DNA of 64,000 bases from Uranotaenia lowii (taxonomy: Eukaryota; Arthropoda; Insecta; Diptera; Culicidae), in contig NC_073693.1 in assembly GCF_029784155.1 (NCBI RefSeq), positions 27,936,002-28,000,001 on the forward strand. Reading direction: 5' to 3'. The translations under genes were made by a program, and so were the position numbers. Shown here piece by piece: positions 31,941 to 43,957 of the stretch; the first letter of the stretch is position 1, and every line of letters starts with the position of its first letter. The notes under the pieces are model-generated. The model was given only the letters and a program-made list of their open reading frames with translations. It did not search any database and was not told the origin of the DNA.

Positions 31941-32178
31941 CACAGTAAACGAAAATTATCGAGTTCGGTAGTTTTTTACCGAAATCCTAACATGTGTAAA
32001 TCGTTAAACTGTTCGGTAATTTTTTCGGTAAAAAAAAACGAACATCGGTAAATAAAGACTCGATTTACCGATGTTCGTTTATATTTTACCGAAAAAATTA
32101 CCGAACAGTTTAACGATTTATATACGTTAGGATTTCGGTAAAAAAAATTACCGAACTCGGAAATTTTCGTTTACTGTG
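31941..32178. mobile_element. near-perfect palindromic MITE with TA flanks
   Basis: 238 bp. The ends CACAGTAAACGAAAAT and ATTTTCGTTTACTGTG are flanked by TA on both sides (31939-31940 and 32179-32180). The arms (about 31941-32053 and 32068-32178) pair almost throughout, and CGGTAA or its complement recurs about ten times. No coding capacity. The outermost bases (CA(C)AGT..ACGAAAA) recall those of the larger foldback at 55360, so the same kind of transposase may mobilise both. Confidence 0.92.
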
Positions 32179-32180
32179 TA

Positions 32181-33850
32181 AGAGATGATATATGTAAGTT
32201 CAACGACAATTTCTGCATCCTTCTAACTTGAGATCTATTGAATTCAAATGGGTGTCATAAGCATATATTGGTAAAGGTAAAATGAACATAACATCACATT
32301 AAATCCTACTTTTGAATTTTTTTACTTAAAAAAAATGTAAATCTCGAATCTACAAATATGTACTCACAAATTAGGTTGAGGAAAAAAAAGTTCGATGTTT
32401 TTAATCTGTAAACAGAATCTTGGAAACAGTTTTAATAAAAGAAAATTATAAGGCCTAGCTTTAATTTTTAAAATTATTATAAATGAACCAGATGAAAACT
32501 GAGTATTAATTGAACATTTGAATTTAAATAAATTCAAATCAATACCACAATTTTTAAGAAATAATGGAAACTTATAATCTTTGTTTACTACAATGATTAA
32601 GTTAAGATTTGTTGATTTTTTTTTATTATCTGACAATTAGCACCGGGGGTCTTTAGATTTTCCCCAAAATTTAAAATTTGGTTCATTTTAACGACACAGA
32701 GGTATTTTTCAGATTTCTAACAGTTTTGTTTTTCAAGCTAGATTCGGTTAATTTTTTTTGTAAATAAAATAAAACCATATTTCAAAGCTACAGAACTCTG
32801 TTATTTTTCAACGGAAATCATAAAATAGCACTTACAAACGCAAATTTAATCAACTTTCCAAACTTCAACTTTTTTTTTAAATAAGCTTTAAATGGTGTCT
32901 GAAATTACCGTCTGCATCACCGAATATTCTGAAAAATAAACTCAACTTCTAAATATGGATTTATTTTATTTAAAGAAAAAAACTTCTGAATCCAACTCAA
33001 AAAAATGTTAGAAATCGGCATATATATGTGTTTTAATTCGTGAATGAACCAAATTTTTAATTTTGGACAAAATTGTTAGACCCATGCCGCAAAATGTCAG
33101 ATTATTAAAAAAAAAAAAAATCCCCGTTTCAAAAATTTTAGATAAGAAACAGAGGAACAAAATAATAGACCAATTGAGTGTTTCAATTCAAAATCATCAA
33201 CTAAAACTGTATATTCAATAACAGATTTTTTATAAGGATATATAAATTGAGTTGATGGGAGCCCAGAATCATTTTGCATTATCAGGTTAGAAATTGGCCA
33301 AGAATAAGAAATTCTTAGATGAATTGCTTGAATACAAGGGTAAAATAATTTAGGTTTTAAAATGTTAACATCATTTATGAAGATTTTTGTACCTACTATC
33401 AGAATTCGAGGCAAATAATTAGAAAACACAGTTGATTAAATGAAATTGAAATGCAAAAAAAATAAAAGAAGTATATTTCATTATACATATTTCTAAATTA
33501 AATTAATTTATCAAAAAAATATATTTTCCAGTGGTATAGCTTTTGACATTTCTTTCAGGAAACTTTTGATTTTTATAATTCATTTTAAAGGTACTACAGT
33601 AAAACAACATCGAAAAAAACTTTCGAAATCTAAATCTCGATATTCATTATGGCTTTAAAAATGGCTCTTTTGAAGGGAAATCTTAAAATGATGCTGAAAA
33701 TGTTGTGAAATTAAGTCTGCAATGTTTTAGTTATATTTTTGCATTCTAAAATTTTTCATTATGTTACAATTTGCCAGTAATAATTGGATAATAATAATAG
33801 AAAAAAGTTATTTAATATAAACTTTTGAAATTTCGAATAAAGAATCCAGG
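32181..33850. other. A+T-rich spacer, no feature recognised
   Basis: Open frames at 32364-32636 and 33097-33429 (both - strand) are Ile/Leu/Phe/Lys-rich, as expected from base composition, and no domain is seen. Confidence 0.35.
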
Positions 33851-34209
33851 CAAGGTTGCTGAAATCACAGAATTTTGGACCAATTTTCATTACAGAATCT
33901 GTGTCACAGAACACTAGATTTTGGAAATATTCATTAATTTCAAAGATTTTTAGATTTTTGTACGTATTTTTAGAATTGTAATCTATCATGTCATCATTAA
34001 TTTTTAATTTCGAACTATGTATTGAATCATCATGGTAAGATTATTGTTGTTTATTAATTTTTCTCAATTTAAATGTAAAAGAAACATAATTTCTTACGAT
34101 TTTTAATGAAATCAATGCGTTTTTCATCACAGAAAACCGTCACAGAATTTCTGAGTAAAATCACAGAGAGTCAAATTTTTTTTTTTCACAAAAGCACATA
34201 ATTTTTTTC
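33851..34209 (+). mobile_element. CACAGAA-rich MITE copy
   Basis: It begins CAAGGTTGCTGAAATCACAG, then TTTTCATTACAGAATCTGTG, TCACAGAACAC and AAAATCACAGAGAGTC, as in the copy at 52204. Its right end runs into the TGTCCCGC fragment at 34210, so the terminal bases are replaced or shared. Confidence 0.8.
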
Positions 34210-34290
34210 GGTTGCCATCTGTCCCGCGTAAACGGGAAATGTCCCGCTTTTTTCCTCAAAATGTCCCGCTTTTTCTTGAGAAAACTTGAA
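34210..34290 (-). mobile_element. fragment of the GCGGGAC MITE
   Basis: GGTTGCCATCTGTCCCGC, AAATGTCCCGCTTTTTTCC and TCAAAATGTCCCGCTTTTTC match, in reverse orientation, the right end of the element at 52965-53779. Only this end is present. Confidence 0.75.
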
Positions 34291-34331
34291 TGATAGCCTC
34301 AACATTCTCCGATTCTACCACTTCAAAATAG

Positions 34332-34706
34332 ATTGCCGAAAGAAATTCTGTGTTTTTGTGAAAAAGAATTCTAAATTTCTGTGATTTCACCTCTAAATTC
34401 TGTGATAGTTTTCTGTGATGCTAATTGATTCAATTTCATTCAAAATCCACTATAAATTATTTTTTTTTTACATTTAAGTTGGGTAAAATCATTGAAAATC
34501 ACCAATGTTGTCATACTTAATTAATTCAAAGTAAAAAACCTAAATTTTATATTGGCAAAAAAAATATTATTTTAGAAATCCATTCAAAATTAAAAAATGC
34601 TGTGAAATCTGTGAGTTTTTCAAAATTCTCTGTTCTGTGACATTGATGAAAATTTGCTCAAAACTCTGTAAAATTCCAGATTTATCTGTAATTCCTTCAA
34701 CCTTGG
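34332..34706 (-). mobile_element. CACAGAA-rich MITE copy, inverted
   Basis: It reads in reverse relative to 33851-34209: ATTGCCGAAAGAAATTCTGT at its left, TTCTGTGACATTGATG and TCAACCTTGG at its right. The two copies lie tail to tail around the TGTCCCGC fragment. Confidence 0.75.
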
Positions 34707-34918
34707 TCCTTACTCGAGAAAACGCTTCGTTTAAAATCTCTCCATAATTATTTTCAACCCTGTCATTTTTTTCTTATCTTCCTTCACCCATTTGTGAATG
34801 AAAAAAACTTAAAATCTTCTTACTTAAAGAACATGACATTCACCAATCTTATATGTAAAAATTGAGGCGTTTTCTTTGTCACACCATCAGGTAAAAATGA
34901 TCGATCGGAATAAAGTGA

Positions 34919-35019
34919 AATTTGGTATCCGAGGGTTTTTCGGGTCAGGGATTTTTTGTTTTTTTTTTTTGTTTTTCAACAAAAAATCTCTAACCCGAAA
35001 AACCCTCGGATACCAAATT
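34919..35019. repeat. strong hairpin, about 43-bp arms
   Basis: TTTGGTATCCGAGGGTTTTT followed by CGGGTCAGGGATTTTTTG is mirrored by CAAAAAATCTCTAACCCG and AAAAACCCTCGGATACCAAA around a T-rich loop. There are only two or three mismatches. It lies just upstream of a retroelement-like tail (35219-35250). Confidence 0.9.
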
Positions 35020-35139
35020 CGGGTCAGAGATGGCTTGTCAAATAGTTTCAAGAATCTCACTTTTGATTGAAGGTGGTCGGTCATCATACAAAATCAACTT
35101 TAAATGGGACACAAGCTGAACAATTTTGATACGATTTTC

Positions 35140-35250
35140 ATTAAAATCGATTCAGAGACACGATAAAGTTAAGGAAGTTTAGATGAAATAAAAAATTCAT
35201 TACGATTTATTCATTAGAAGGTAAAACAAAGTTTACCGGGTCAGCTAGTA
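35140..35250 (+). repeat. retroelement-like 3' tail (GGTAAA..TTTACCGGGTCAGCTAGT)
   Basis: A small stem, GGTAAA paired with TTTACC (35219-35238), is followed by GGGTCAGCTAGTA. I recall this signature from the ends of RTE-type non-LTR elements in insects; the assignment is from memory and uncertain. No upstream coding remnant was recognised. CGGGTCAG also occurs in the hairpin just upstream. Confidence 0.4.
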
Positions 35251-35697
35251 TGGCTGTAAAAATTAAATATGAAAAACTTTTTTGAAATTTCACTGACTGA
35301 CATAGGAAAAACCACAGTTGAATATCATTTTTTCAACACAGAAGTTAATTCAAACATAATGTTTTATGTGTTTATTTCTCAAAATTAGTTTGCCATAAGA
35401 CAAGACCACTCGTTTAGTTCTTTGCATTTAAGGTTGCGAGAATGTTTTCCAAACATACCTGGACCGGGCGAATGATTATTGAGATTTAACTTGTTTAAAA
35501 AATCGTTTTAAGATGCAAAAATTAAAAGTTATTATCACTCAATTTAAGTTTTTCTACCATTTTTTTTTAAATAAAGTGATAAAATCTGCGTAAAATCTGG
35601 ACCAAACTTTTCCTAAATTTTGTATCAAAGCTTATCTTAGCATCACTTTAACAATTGGGTTCAGTTGAGCGTTCTCTGAGTACGTTCTAGCGATGTA

Positions 35698-35944
35698 AAT
35701 ATTTCTCGCGTGAGCTTTCATTACGTCGTATGAAACATCTTAAGAATGCACAGGAAATTGCTGCAAAAGTTATAAAAACAACTTTTAAGTTTGTGTTCCA
35801 TATATAGAATGTTTCCCAGGCTACAAATATTCTAAATGGAAAGAAGTTGCGACTAGTTTATGACAGTTTTTGCATGTTTTCGTAATAAAACTGTTTGTTT
35901 ACATTTTGTTTCATACGACGTAATGATAGCTCACGCAAGATTTT
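35698..35944. mobile_element. palindromic MITE with CGTGAGC...ACGTCGTATGAAAC ends
   Basis: The left end CTCGCGTGAGCTTTCATTAC, then GTCGTATGAAACAT, pairs with TGTTTCATACGACGTAATGA and TAGCTCACGCAAGA at the right. The inverted repeats are about 37 bp, with an internal spacer of about 165 bp. The target duplication is unclear. Confidence 0.82.
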
Positions 35945-38900
35945 TATATTGGAGAAAATATTTTTCAATTTGCTTCCAAATAATTATATCTCAAGATGGT
36001 TCTCCGAAACCCTAGCAGAATCCCTTGAATGTAAAGCTTAAAGAAAAGCAAACGCTAGATAACATAGAACTCTAGCGAAAAAAAAATTCAATCGAACAAT
36101 GAATGAAAGGACGAATTAAATTGATTGACTGGGGTGCGTTTATTTGGGAGGGTGCCGTGCGCCAAGCGATTAAGCACCCTTGAGTTAAATTGAATAAACC
36201 TAGTAGATGATAAAAAACGGCTATTTAGAAATATAAAAACTTCCGTCAAATGTGGGATTTCAAATTACTCTGAACTACAACATTTATGACTGAAGTGTTA
36301 GCAGTTTACAAAGATGGAAGTTTTCTTAAGAATTAAATTTTTTTATCAAACAAATTTCATTTATCGATATATAATTACATCCTATGAACTATTCAACTGA
36401 AAGAACACATAAATACATGTATGAGGATGGTTATAAAAATTATGTTTTTATGAGTTTCCTAATTGTTTTTTTCGTGAAATGTGTCGGTTTTTTTTCTGTT
36501 AACTGGTAAGCCTATGTTAGTTGAAAACTTTTTAAACCATTTACGAGAAATCTGTTTTAATCGTACGGATAGAGAAGATCGAATTTTAAAATTGGTTGAT
36601 CGGACTTCGGACTTAAATGATTTTTAGTTAATTTTCTCGATAAAATTTAAAGTAGCTTTAAAACTTGGACAACTTAACCTTTCCCATCAATAATCATGAA
36701 TAAACATGTATAATAACAACCGTTTTTCTCTTTTCCAGGTTGGTGAAACTCTATTTTAAAGTTACGCTAAGTAAGTAGTACGGATGTGTTGAGTGTTGGC
36801 TTGCCAAATACTCGAAAAACAATAAAGCCGAAAACTCAAAAGTTTAAATTTGAGTGCAATGAAATACAATGATAATAATAAATTAAATACTACATAGATC
36901 TTAATGGAAAAGAGATTTCCTTAAGAGATATCCACTCAATTTTGTTCACTTTCCTCTTGTATACTTATTTTAAAAAAAAATTCAAGATTTTTTTCAGATT
37001 ATGCATATTTTTTATAAATTTTTCAACACATCGCCCAATATTGTCCGGCTGTGGATACATGTGATAGAAATTATGGTCTGCTTAAGGTTAGGGATTATCA
37101 TTCTTTTTAACAATTATTTGATGATATCTTGCTAAAATTCAATGTTCATCTTATTCGATAACAAATTTCCTATTTCTATTGCTTGGCACCTTCACTTCAT
37201 CTTGGCATCATTTCAGATAATCCTGATCAAATTTAGGTAAAAGATTGTTTTTTCAATGTAAATAAACCATCCTGAATATTTATACACTCTTCAATCAATA
37301 ACTAAGTTGGTAGAATACTATTTCTGGTCTTGGTACAATCAGTGATGAGAAGTTTTATGACATTTTTCAAATCAAATAATTATCACTTTGTTTGTGTCAT
37401 TCCAAGTCTTTTCTACCAATTTGTATCACTTTGATGTCTTTTTCAAAATTGTAGCCAGAAAAATTTCCTATTTGATCGTGTTATTGACATATGGAGTTGG
37501 TTTAACGCTAAAGGTAAGACAAGCGTTGCCACAGTGATTAGTATGATTTTGTATTTGAAAACACCCTTAAAAATGTTAAAAAATCTTCAAAAAATTGTTC
37601 TAGACCCCCGATGGATTATTGAAATTTGGAATCAAATGTAAAGAAAAAGCTCCAGCTTTTGACTGATGCAAAAATTAGCGATGCGAATTTTCGATAAATA
37701 AAATGGTTCCATCAGAGACACAGCGAGGGTTGATAAGATTCTTCTCGGTATGATCGTTTGTAATTTTACCTTTATGTCATTAAAGCTGCGACCACTTGTA
37801 TGCAAAACTGTCCACAATAAGGTACAAATTATTCAAGCAATTAAAAAAAAAATGAAAGCCATACGCCGCCACCAGGTGCTCTTCGTCTGGGCTGCAGGGG
37901 CTTCATCTTATCGAAAACCCCAGATCAGACAAACGAGCCTCCCGGGAATCGATCCTTTTCGGTTTATTTTATGGGTCCCCAAGAGAGCAACAGCAGCAAG
38001 TAACTACAAGGAATATCAACAATGAAGGTTTGGGAGAAAAAAAAGAACACCATTCATACACATTCATTGCTGCTCGATGGATGTGACATTGGAAACATGG
38101 GGGACAGGAGAGAGAAAAAAAACACGAACCGGAAATCGAAAAAGCCACCTTTCCTGTTCCTCGAGCACACTCACTCTCTTCCCAGGGGAAACTTTTTGGA
38201 CTTTCCCGGCTTGTCGCGTGTTTTTTTTTATTTCATTCAGCGGTTATTGCCTTTATTCGACAGGAGTCATCATGTAATGCAAGCGAGGGGTAGTAATAAA
38301 AAAATGTCACCAGCATCACCCCCGCGTTTATGGCTTTTTATTTTGCCTTCGCTGTTTTTTGGGTTGGTACTTGAGGTTTGGGGCTGAAGCCCCATCGATG
38401 TTGTCCCATTGATTCTGCATAAAAGTGGGACAGCCAACTTTTAAGGCCGGAGAGCCTTTGAAGAGTGGTTCTCATAGATTTTTCTTTATCATAATCATTC
38501 AAGAAATTTGAAAAATTTCTGGATATTGAAAATCAGAAAATTTTCTAATAAAACTCTGGGCAGTGAAACAAAAATTTGATTTTATGAAAAATTACTGAGA
38601 ATCGCTGCTTGTGGTATGTTTAGGACCATCTTAAAGTTTGGTTGCTTAAGTTGGACAGTACAAAACAAGTAAAATCAAATTCTCTGCCCAAAGTCACCTT
38701 AAATCTCGAGATATTGCATGACTTCTTTTCATGCAATACTTCGTGAGGCACCAGCAGTGATGTCAATTGATTTTTTTTTTGTTTTTCACTGTCAAAAATC
38801 ATACCCCTGTTAAACAGCTAATAACTTTTTTGCCTAACTAGATAAGAAGTTACGGCCTTCAACAAAATTGTTCAGCGGAAAATTTCCTTTGGAGATTTCA

Positions 38901-39001
38901 TAAATTGGCACAAAAACCTGAACAGACTAAAAAGAAACAAAAAACGCTGTTGATCTTTTAGTACAAAATATTTAATTTTCCTACGAACCTAAAAGTTCAA
39001 A
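35945..39001. other. no gene or repeat recognised
   Basis: Mostly A+T-rich. A segment at about 37.85-38.40 kb is more balanced in composition and holds overlapping open frames (37750-38025 and 38022-38387) with no recognisable domain; the second runs through short A and T tracts that favour chance openness. A small palindromic GGGGCTGAAGCCCC lies at about 38380. Confidence 0.35.
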
Positions 39002-39130
39002 TTTACTCACGTAAACGTTACGTAAATTTTTTTCAAAAAATCATGGATGAGTTTTAGACCAAAACGAAACTTTTTAGATTAAGGTTTGAGATTTTCAAAA
39101 ATGACCCCAAATCAACTCAGTCTAATGGAT
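39002..39130 (+). repeat. dispersed repeat, copy 2
   Basis: Same phrases in the same order as 12756-12884: ACTCACGTAAACGTTAC, AAAAAATCATGGATGAGTTT, ACCCCAAATCAACTCAGT. The boundaries of the underlying element are not visible in either copy. Confidence 0.75.
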
Positions 39131-39805
39131 CATGGCACATGACTTGAATAATAGTGGATTTAGTTTCCCTTTTTGGCTTTTGAAGATTCTATTTTCTAGG
39201 ATCGGCCATAAGAATCTCTTCATCCAGGTGCTGAATTTTACACGAAAAGTTTGTCTTGGCTATTGTCAATTGTAATCTCCTAATAAAAATTGTGTTCCAT
39301 AATAAAAAGAAGACAATTTAAAGCATCATTTCAAATAACAAAACCAAAAAAAAATCAGCATCATTTCAAATTACAGAATTGCTTCAATCATTCATCTGAT
39401 AATTGAACGGAAAAAATCTGTTTCTCCCTAAAGCCATTCTTACCCCTCAAATTCAGAGATTCCCTTGAGGCACTTCCAGCATCATTCCAGGAACATACAA
39501 GACAAGACAGGAAAATGGCCTGCACATATGTAGCCGATAAAAAAAACCCGAGAGCCAGGAAAAACTTGAAGGAATGGAAGAAGATAACGCCTTGCCATAT
39601 CTTACCGCTTAATTGTGATCATAATTTATGTCCCATTAACGATTTCGGAAGAGCGATAAGGCCGGTCGGCAATATTCTCACACTTAGCATAGCCTCTGCC
39701 TACACACATCACTTGGTACGGGAAAAGCGGCAAGTATGAGTGCGTATGAATGGCCTCAATCGGGTTAAGGTGGTTCAGGAAATTAAGTGTGTTCTAGTTC
39801 TAGAG

Positions 39806-40209
39806 TAAGGTTGTCAAAATGCCCGGTTTAATACGGGTTTGCCCGGTATATTTGATACAAAACTGTCCGGCCCGGCCCGGATGGCCTGATTTCTTTGAAC
39901 TATGCCGGGATTTTGCCCGGATTTTTCACCTTATTTGGCAAAGAAAATTTGCAAAAATAATCATGAAATGGTTGTTCGAAGACTAAAATATGATTTCAAA
40001 TCTGTTTTAAATTTTGATGAAATAATTATTTTTTTCAATTCTTTTATCTTGATTTTCGTTGAGTAGTTTCTAGGTTTTGACAAAATTTACCCGGATTTTT
40101 GGTCTCGATTTAGAACTCAAACTCCCGGATTTTGTCAGGTTTTTTTTAAATAGAAAATTGCCAGGATTGTCCGGCCCAGATACGTGCTGAAAAAATTCTG
40201 GCAACCTTA
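39806..40209. mobile_element. CCCGG-rich MITE (hAT-like), copy C
   Basis: 404 bp. It starts TAAGGTTGTCAAAATGCCCG and ends GAATTTTTTCAGCACG-type sequence in reverse, TTCTGGCAACCTTA. The flanks TTCTAGAG and TTCTAGAC form an 8-bp target duplication with one mismatch. GCCCGG and CCCGGAT motifs crowd both ends. The 8-bp duplication and short inverted ends are hAT-like. Confidence 0.85.
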
Positions 40210-41436
40210 TTCTAGACGTTTCCATAAAAAAATACATTTCTGCCTTTCCATTATGTACATTCTACGGCATACATGAGCCTTTTGATTGATTTCTTCGAAA
40301 GATCAAACGAATTTAATTTTGGATCAGTCAAGCTCATCACAATTTAAGACTAAATCTTAACATAAATATTTTAACCTTTTGTATAATTTTCCATCAGGGT
40401 ACATTGTCTTTCAGTGCAAATCTACTAATCGGTGCTCTGGGCATGAATTATTTTCTCATTAATTTCCTCATCTATATTTCCATCTTTTCATCCATTCAAA
40501 AGATGAAGAGGATGGAAAAAATACCTCCATTAGTATTAAATTATTTGAATTGTTCTGAAGGGGAGACGCGGGATATATGCGCATATTAAGGAAAGTGCTC
40601 ATTTTCTCCCATATTCCAAAAGACAGGAGTCTGAAATTAAAATTCACATGAGCTGACATCTGTTTTATATACGATAGAGCAATTTTTCTGTTAATATCTC
40701 AAAGAGTTTTTGTGAAAATAATTTTATAATAAAAGTAGTCAAAATACCAGTTTTTGATATTTTTGAATTCAAAATGGTAGAAACGGAAGTGAGGCACACG
40801 CCCAGGCTGAAATTTTGACGAAATTTTAGTTAACACTAGTTCTTGAGCATTAAACAAAGTTAGGTATGCCTTATGGCCAAATTTCATGGTAATATTTTGT
40901 TCATGTCGTATTTCTATTGGTCAATATGAAGCTCTTCTCTTTTTGCTGTAAGATTGTGATTTGAGCGTAGATTTAATGCTTCAATTATAAAAAGTTAAAA
41001 ATTTATAAGACTTATCTATATTTTCATGATATCGGCATTTTATCTGCCTGATATGGACATTCAAAACGTTTCTCTTATTCCAATATCTTATCATTCACAA
41101 TTTTGCCAAAAGCTTCAATTTGTTGAATTTCCAATTTCCAGTTAAATAAGAATGAAAAACCATTAATATTTTCGCTTACAGATTCTGTAAGCATGACAAT
41201 TAAAGTTTTGACAAACCTGACAAAAATCTTGTTTGAATTTTTAATTTTTTTTTACTTTATATAACTATTCAATTTTTTCATGCAAGGTTTCAAAAGCGTA
41301 TTATCTTCAAACTGCACTGATTTGATATCTTGAATCTCCAGGCATTTCGTCAATCGGCTGTATGCGCTTATTACCTAATATGAGAATTTAGGAACACTTC
41401 CCGTGCAGGCCCGTGCGATGGACCTGTCCATGAGGA

Positions 41437-41459
41437 AGGGGGTGGGGGGGGGGGGGGGT
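41437..41459 (+). repeat. G tract
   Basis: A run of G interrupted once by T (GGGGGTGGG, then 13 or more further G). It is capable of G-quadruplex formation and is also a likely sequencing-error site. Confidence 0.8.
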
Positions 41460-42204
41460 TAGTTGAGGGTTGTTTCTAAATAGCTAAAAATAATAACAAT
41501 ACCAAAAATAAACAATAATAAAGGAGAGAGATTTCTAACACCATTCCGCACTCATGATTACCACACAAAAAAAAATTAGACTGATAAAAAAAACCAAGTT
41601 TTCAAAACATATTTCAAAAGTGCCAGTGATAGAAGTCAAAAATAAAAACATTTTATAAAAAACAATTGCAGTTATAAGAAAATGGCTTAAAGAAATCATT
41701 TTTGAAGTTCAAAATAATATCTTCATTTTCGATTATACTGACAAAGAAATGTTGGCAAATTGGTTATTTCGTAATTGCTCAATAAAAACGGATACGGAAT
41801 ACAAAGCTTGTTAACAGCATTTTTAGTTTTAAAGCTGTTACTTCGAATCATTTGTCAAACTTTTTAAAATTATTTTGAAAATCATAATCGATTCATAAAA
41901 CATGATTTTATATAAAAAAAATGAATGAAAAGTTTTCAAATTTTCAATCACAGGTTTTAAAGTTTAAAATTGCAAGCTCTGAATATTTTGTAACTTTCGA
42001 TTGAAATATTGGGTCCTGAAAAAACAGCAGGTTGAAACTATGTCTTTTTTTTTTATTAAAAATTTAGACTTGAGAGTTTATGTGTCAAGAATACAAAAAA
42101 CAAAGACAAATTTGTCAAAAATTTCTTAAATTTAAATTTTTTTCTATGAATTCAGCAGGTTAATTAGAATTTTTTAAATGAAGAGTTAATCACCGTAAAT
42201 TTTA

Positions 42205-42510
42205 TTTTGTGAAATTATTTTATCGGCTATATCGGTGAAATTTATATTCTTTGAGAAAGAGTATTTAAGAATTGAAAAGATTATAGACGGATAGAAGATT
42301 AGAATAAGATGCAAAGTAGTAGGCCCGTGAGGAACAAATCGATGAAATGTGATGATAAGTTTTCAAATTAAAAGTACCCTTCCGCTCAATTTCAACATCT
42401 TTCATCTTATTCTAATCTTCTATCCGTCTATAATCTTTCAATTCATAAATATTCTTTCTCAAAGAATATAAATTTCACCGATATAGCCGATAAAATAATT
42501 TCACAAAAGT
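42205..42510. mobile_element. foldback element, about 105-bp arms
   Basis: TTTTGTGAAATTATTTTATC, GGCTATATCGGTGAAATTTA and GATTATAGACGGATAGAAGA on the left (42205-42312) are mirrored at 42404-42508 around a 90-bp loop. The arms are nearly identical, so the insertion or rearrangement is fairly recent. No target duplication is evident. Confidence 0.9.
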
Positions 42511-43207
42511 TAATTAGAAAATTAAAAAAATACTGTACTTTAAAGTTCGGTAAATTTATTTGAAAATAAAACCAAAATATATAAAAAATGAAAAATAAAA
42601 GTTTTTTAAAACATTTCAGGATTTTTTTATAAATACTTTTCACCATAACCATTACCAGAATTCAATTGATAACTCAAGGGAAGAGAATTTTGGAGCTTAT
42701 GATGGATTTGGTAGATTTTGGCGTCCTGAACTCAAATCTTTTGTCATTTAGTTTGGGCGATAAAGAAAAGCATCAGTTTTAAGTGAAATCAAACATTGAT
42801 AACTGATTAACTAACATATCTTCGTTTATGAAAAAATCTGATTCGGATTCTGTTTATCATTCAATTCAGGAATAATATTCAGATGAAAATGGTGTATGAT
42901 TTAAAAAAATAAAATTCAACAATTTAAAAAAAATTGAAAGATATCATTACAAGTTTGTTTGATATTACTGCAGAAAGTGTAAAAAAAACTTGATTTCATT
43001 TAACATTTTCATTGATAATGATAATAATTTTCGTTGAAACCTGCAGATTACATGTAGGTATGCTTTAAAAATATCTAAAATTCAGCTTGGTTTAAAACTT
43101 CTTAAGAATTTGATAAATGAGAAAAAGTTAAAAAAACATAAAATTTCTATAATTTTTTTCACACATTTCAAATTTACTTGAAGTCTTGAGGAAAGTTGAT
43201 AATTAAT

Positions 43208-43253
43208 TTTAAACTTTTATTATTAAATAATATGTTAATAATAAAAGTTTAAA
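43208..43253. repeat. short A+T-rich hairpin
   Basis: TTTAAACTTTTATTATTAA and TTAATAATAAAAGTTTAAA form a perfect 19-bp stem around an 8-base loop. Confidence 0.85.
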
Positions 43254-43918
43254 TTTAAAATGATTTGAGTTTTAGTAAAAAAAAAGTTCAAAAATTTCTC
43301 GAATGCTTTTTACTTATTTTCAAAAGTTATTTCTGCTGCATTCAAAGCTGATAGAAATATTGAATATGTAGATTCGGGGTACCCAAATGAGTTGAAATTT
43401 TTTTTTAAATTCATTGCACCTCAGAAAAATGTTAATTTTGTGGCCTTGTGTGAATTATTAAAACCTATTGTGCTGAGCATTTATGAGAACAAAAAACACG
43501 AAATACAATTGAGTCTGAAAAAGGTTTCTAGAAGAATATTTCATATCAACATAACATTTGTTATGACATGAACGATTTTTTTTAATGAAAAAATGGTTCG
43601 TTTCATACTTTGATCTTATTTAGTCACATTCTGAAGACGAGGTAAGGCTTTTGTGTGTCAAGTTTTGAGTTACAATACAAATGATTGATTGAATTGCGAA
43701 TTGAAACTTAAAATTAAAGTTGGTTTCAATTCGTGAAAGTCGAATAGTGCCGTAGATCGAAATGTCTCAAGCCAAGGGTGATTTAAGATCTAATTCCGCC
43801 GGAGGCGAGAAAAATTTCTGGCTTGCTTATTAACACTTATATATTTTCAAATTAATTTTAAGATCATGTAATTTTCCGTTGCTACGGTGAAAATTGTACT
43901 TGAAAAAAATCTTAATTG

Positions 43919-43957
43919 GGGGGGGGGGGGGTTTAACACCCAAACTCCCCCCCCTCC
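43919..43957. repeat. G-tract/C-tract hairpin
   Basis: A run of about 13 G followed by TTTAACACCCAAACT and a run of 8 C can pair (GGGGTTT with AAACTCCCC). It is followed by TCCGTTCGGACGG. Possibly the end of another repeat; family unknown. Confidence 0.6.
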
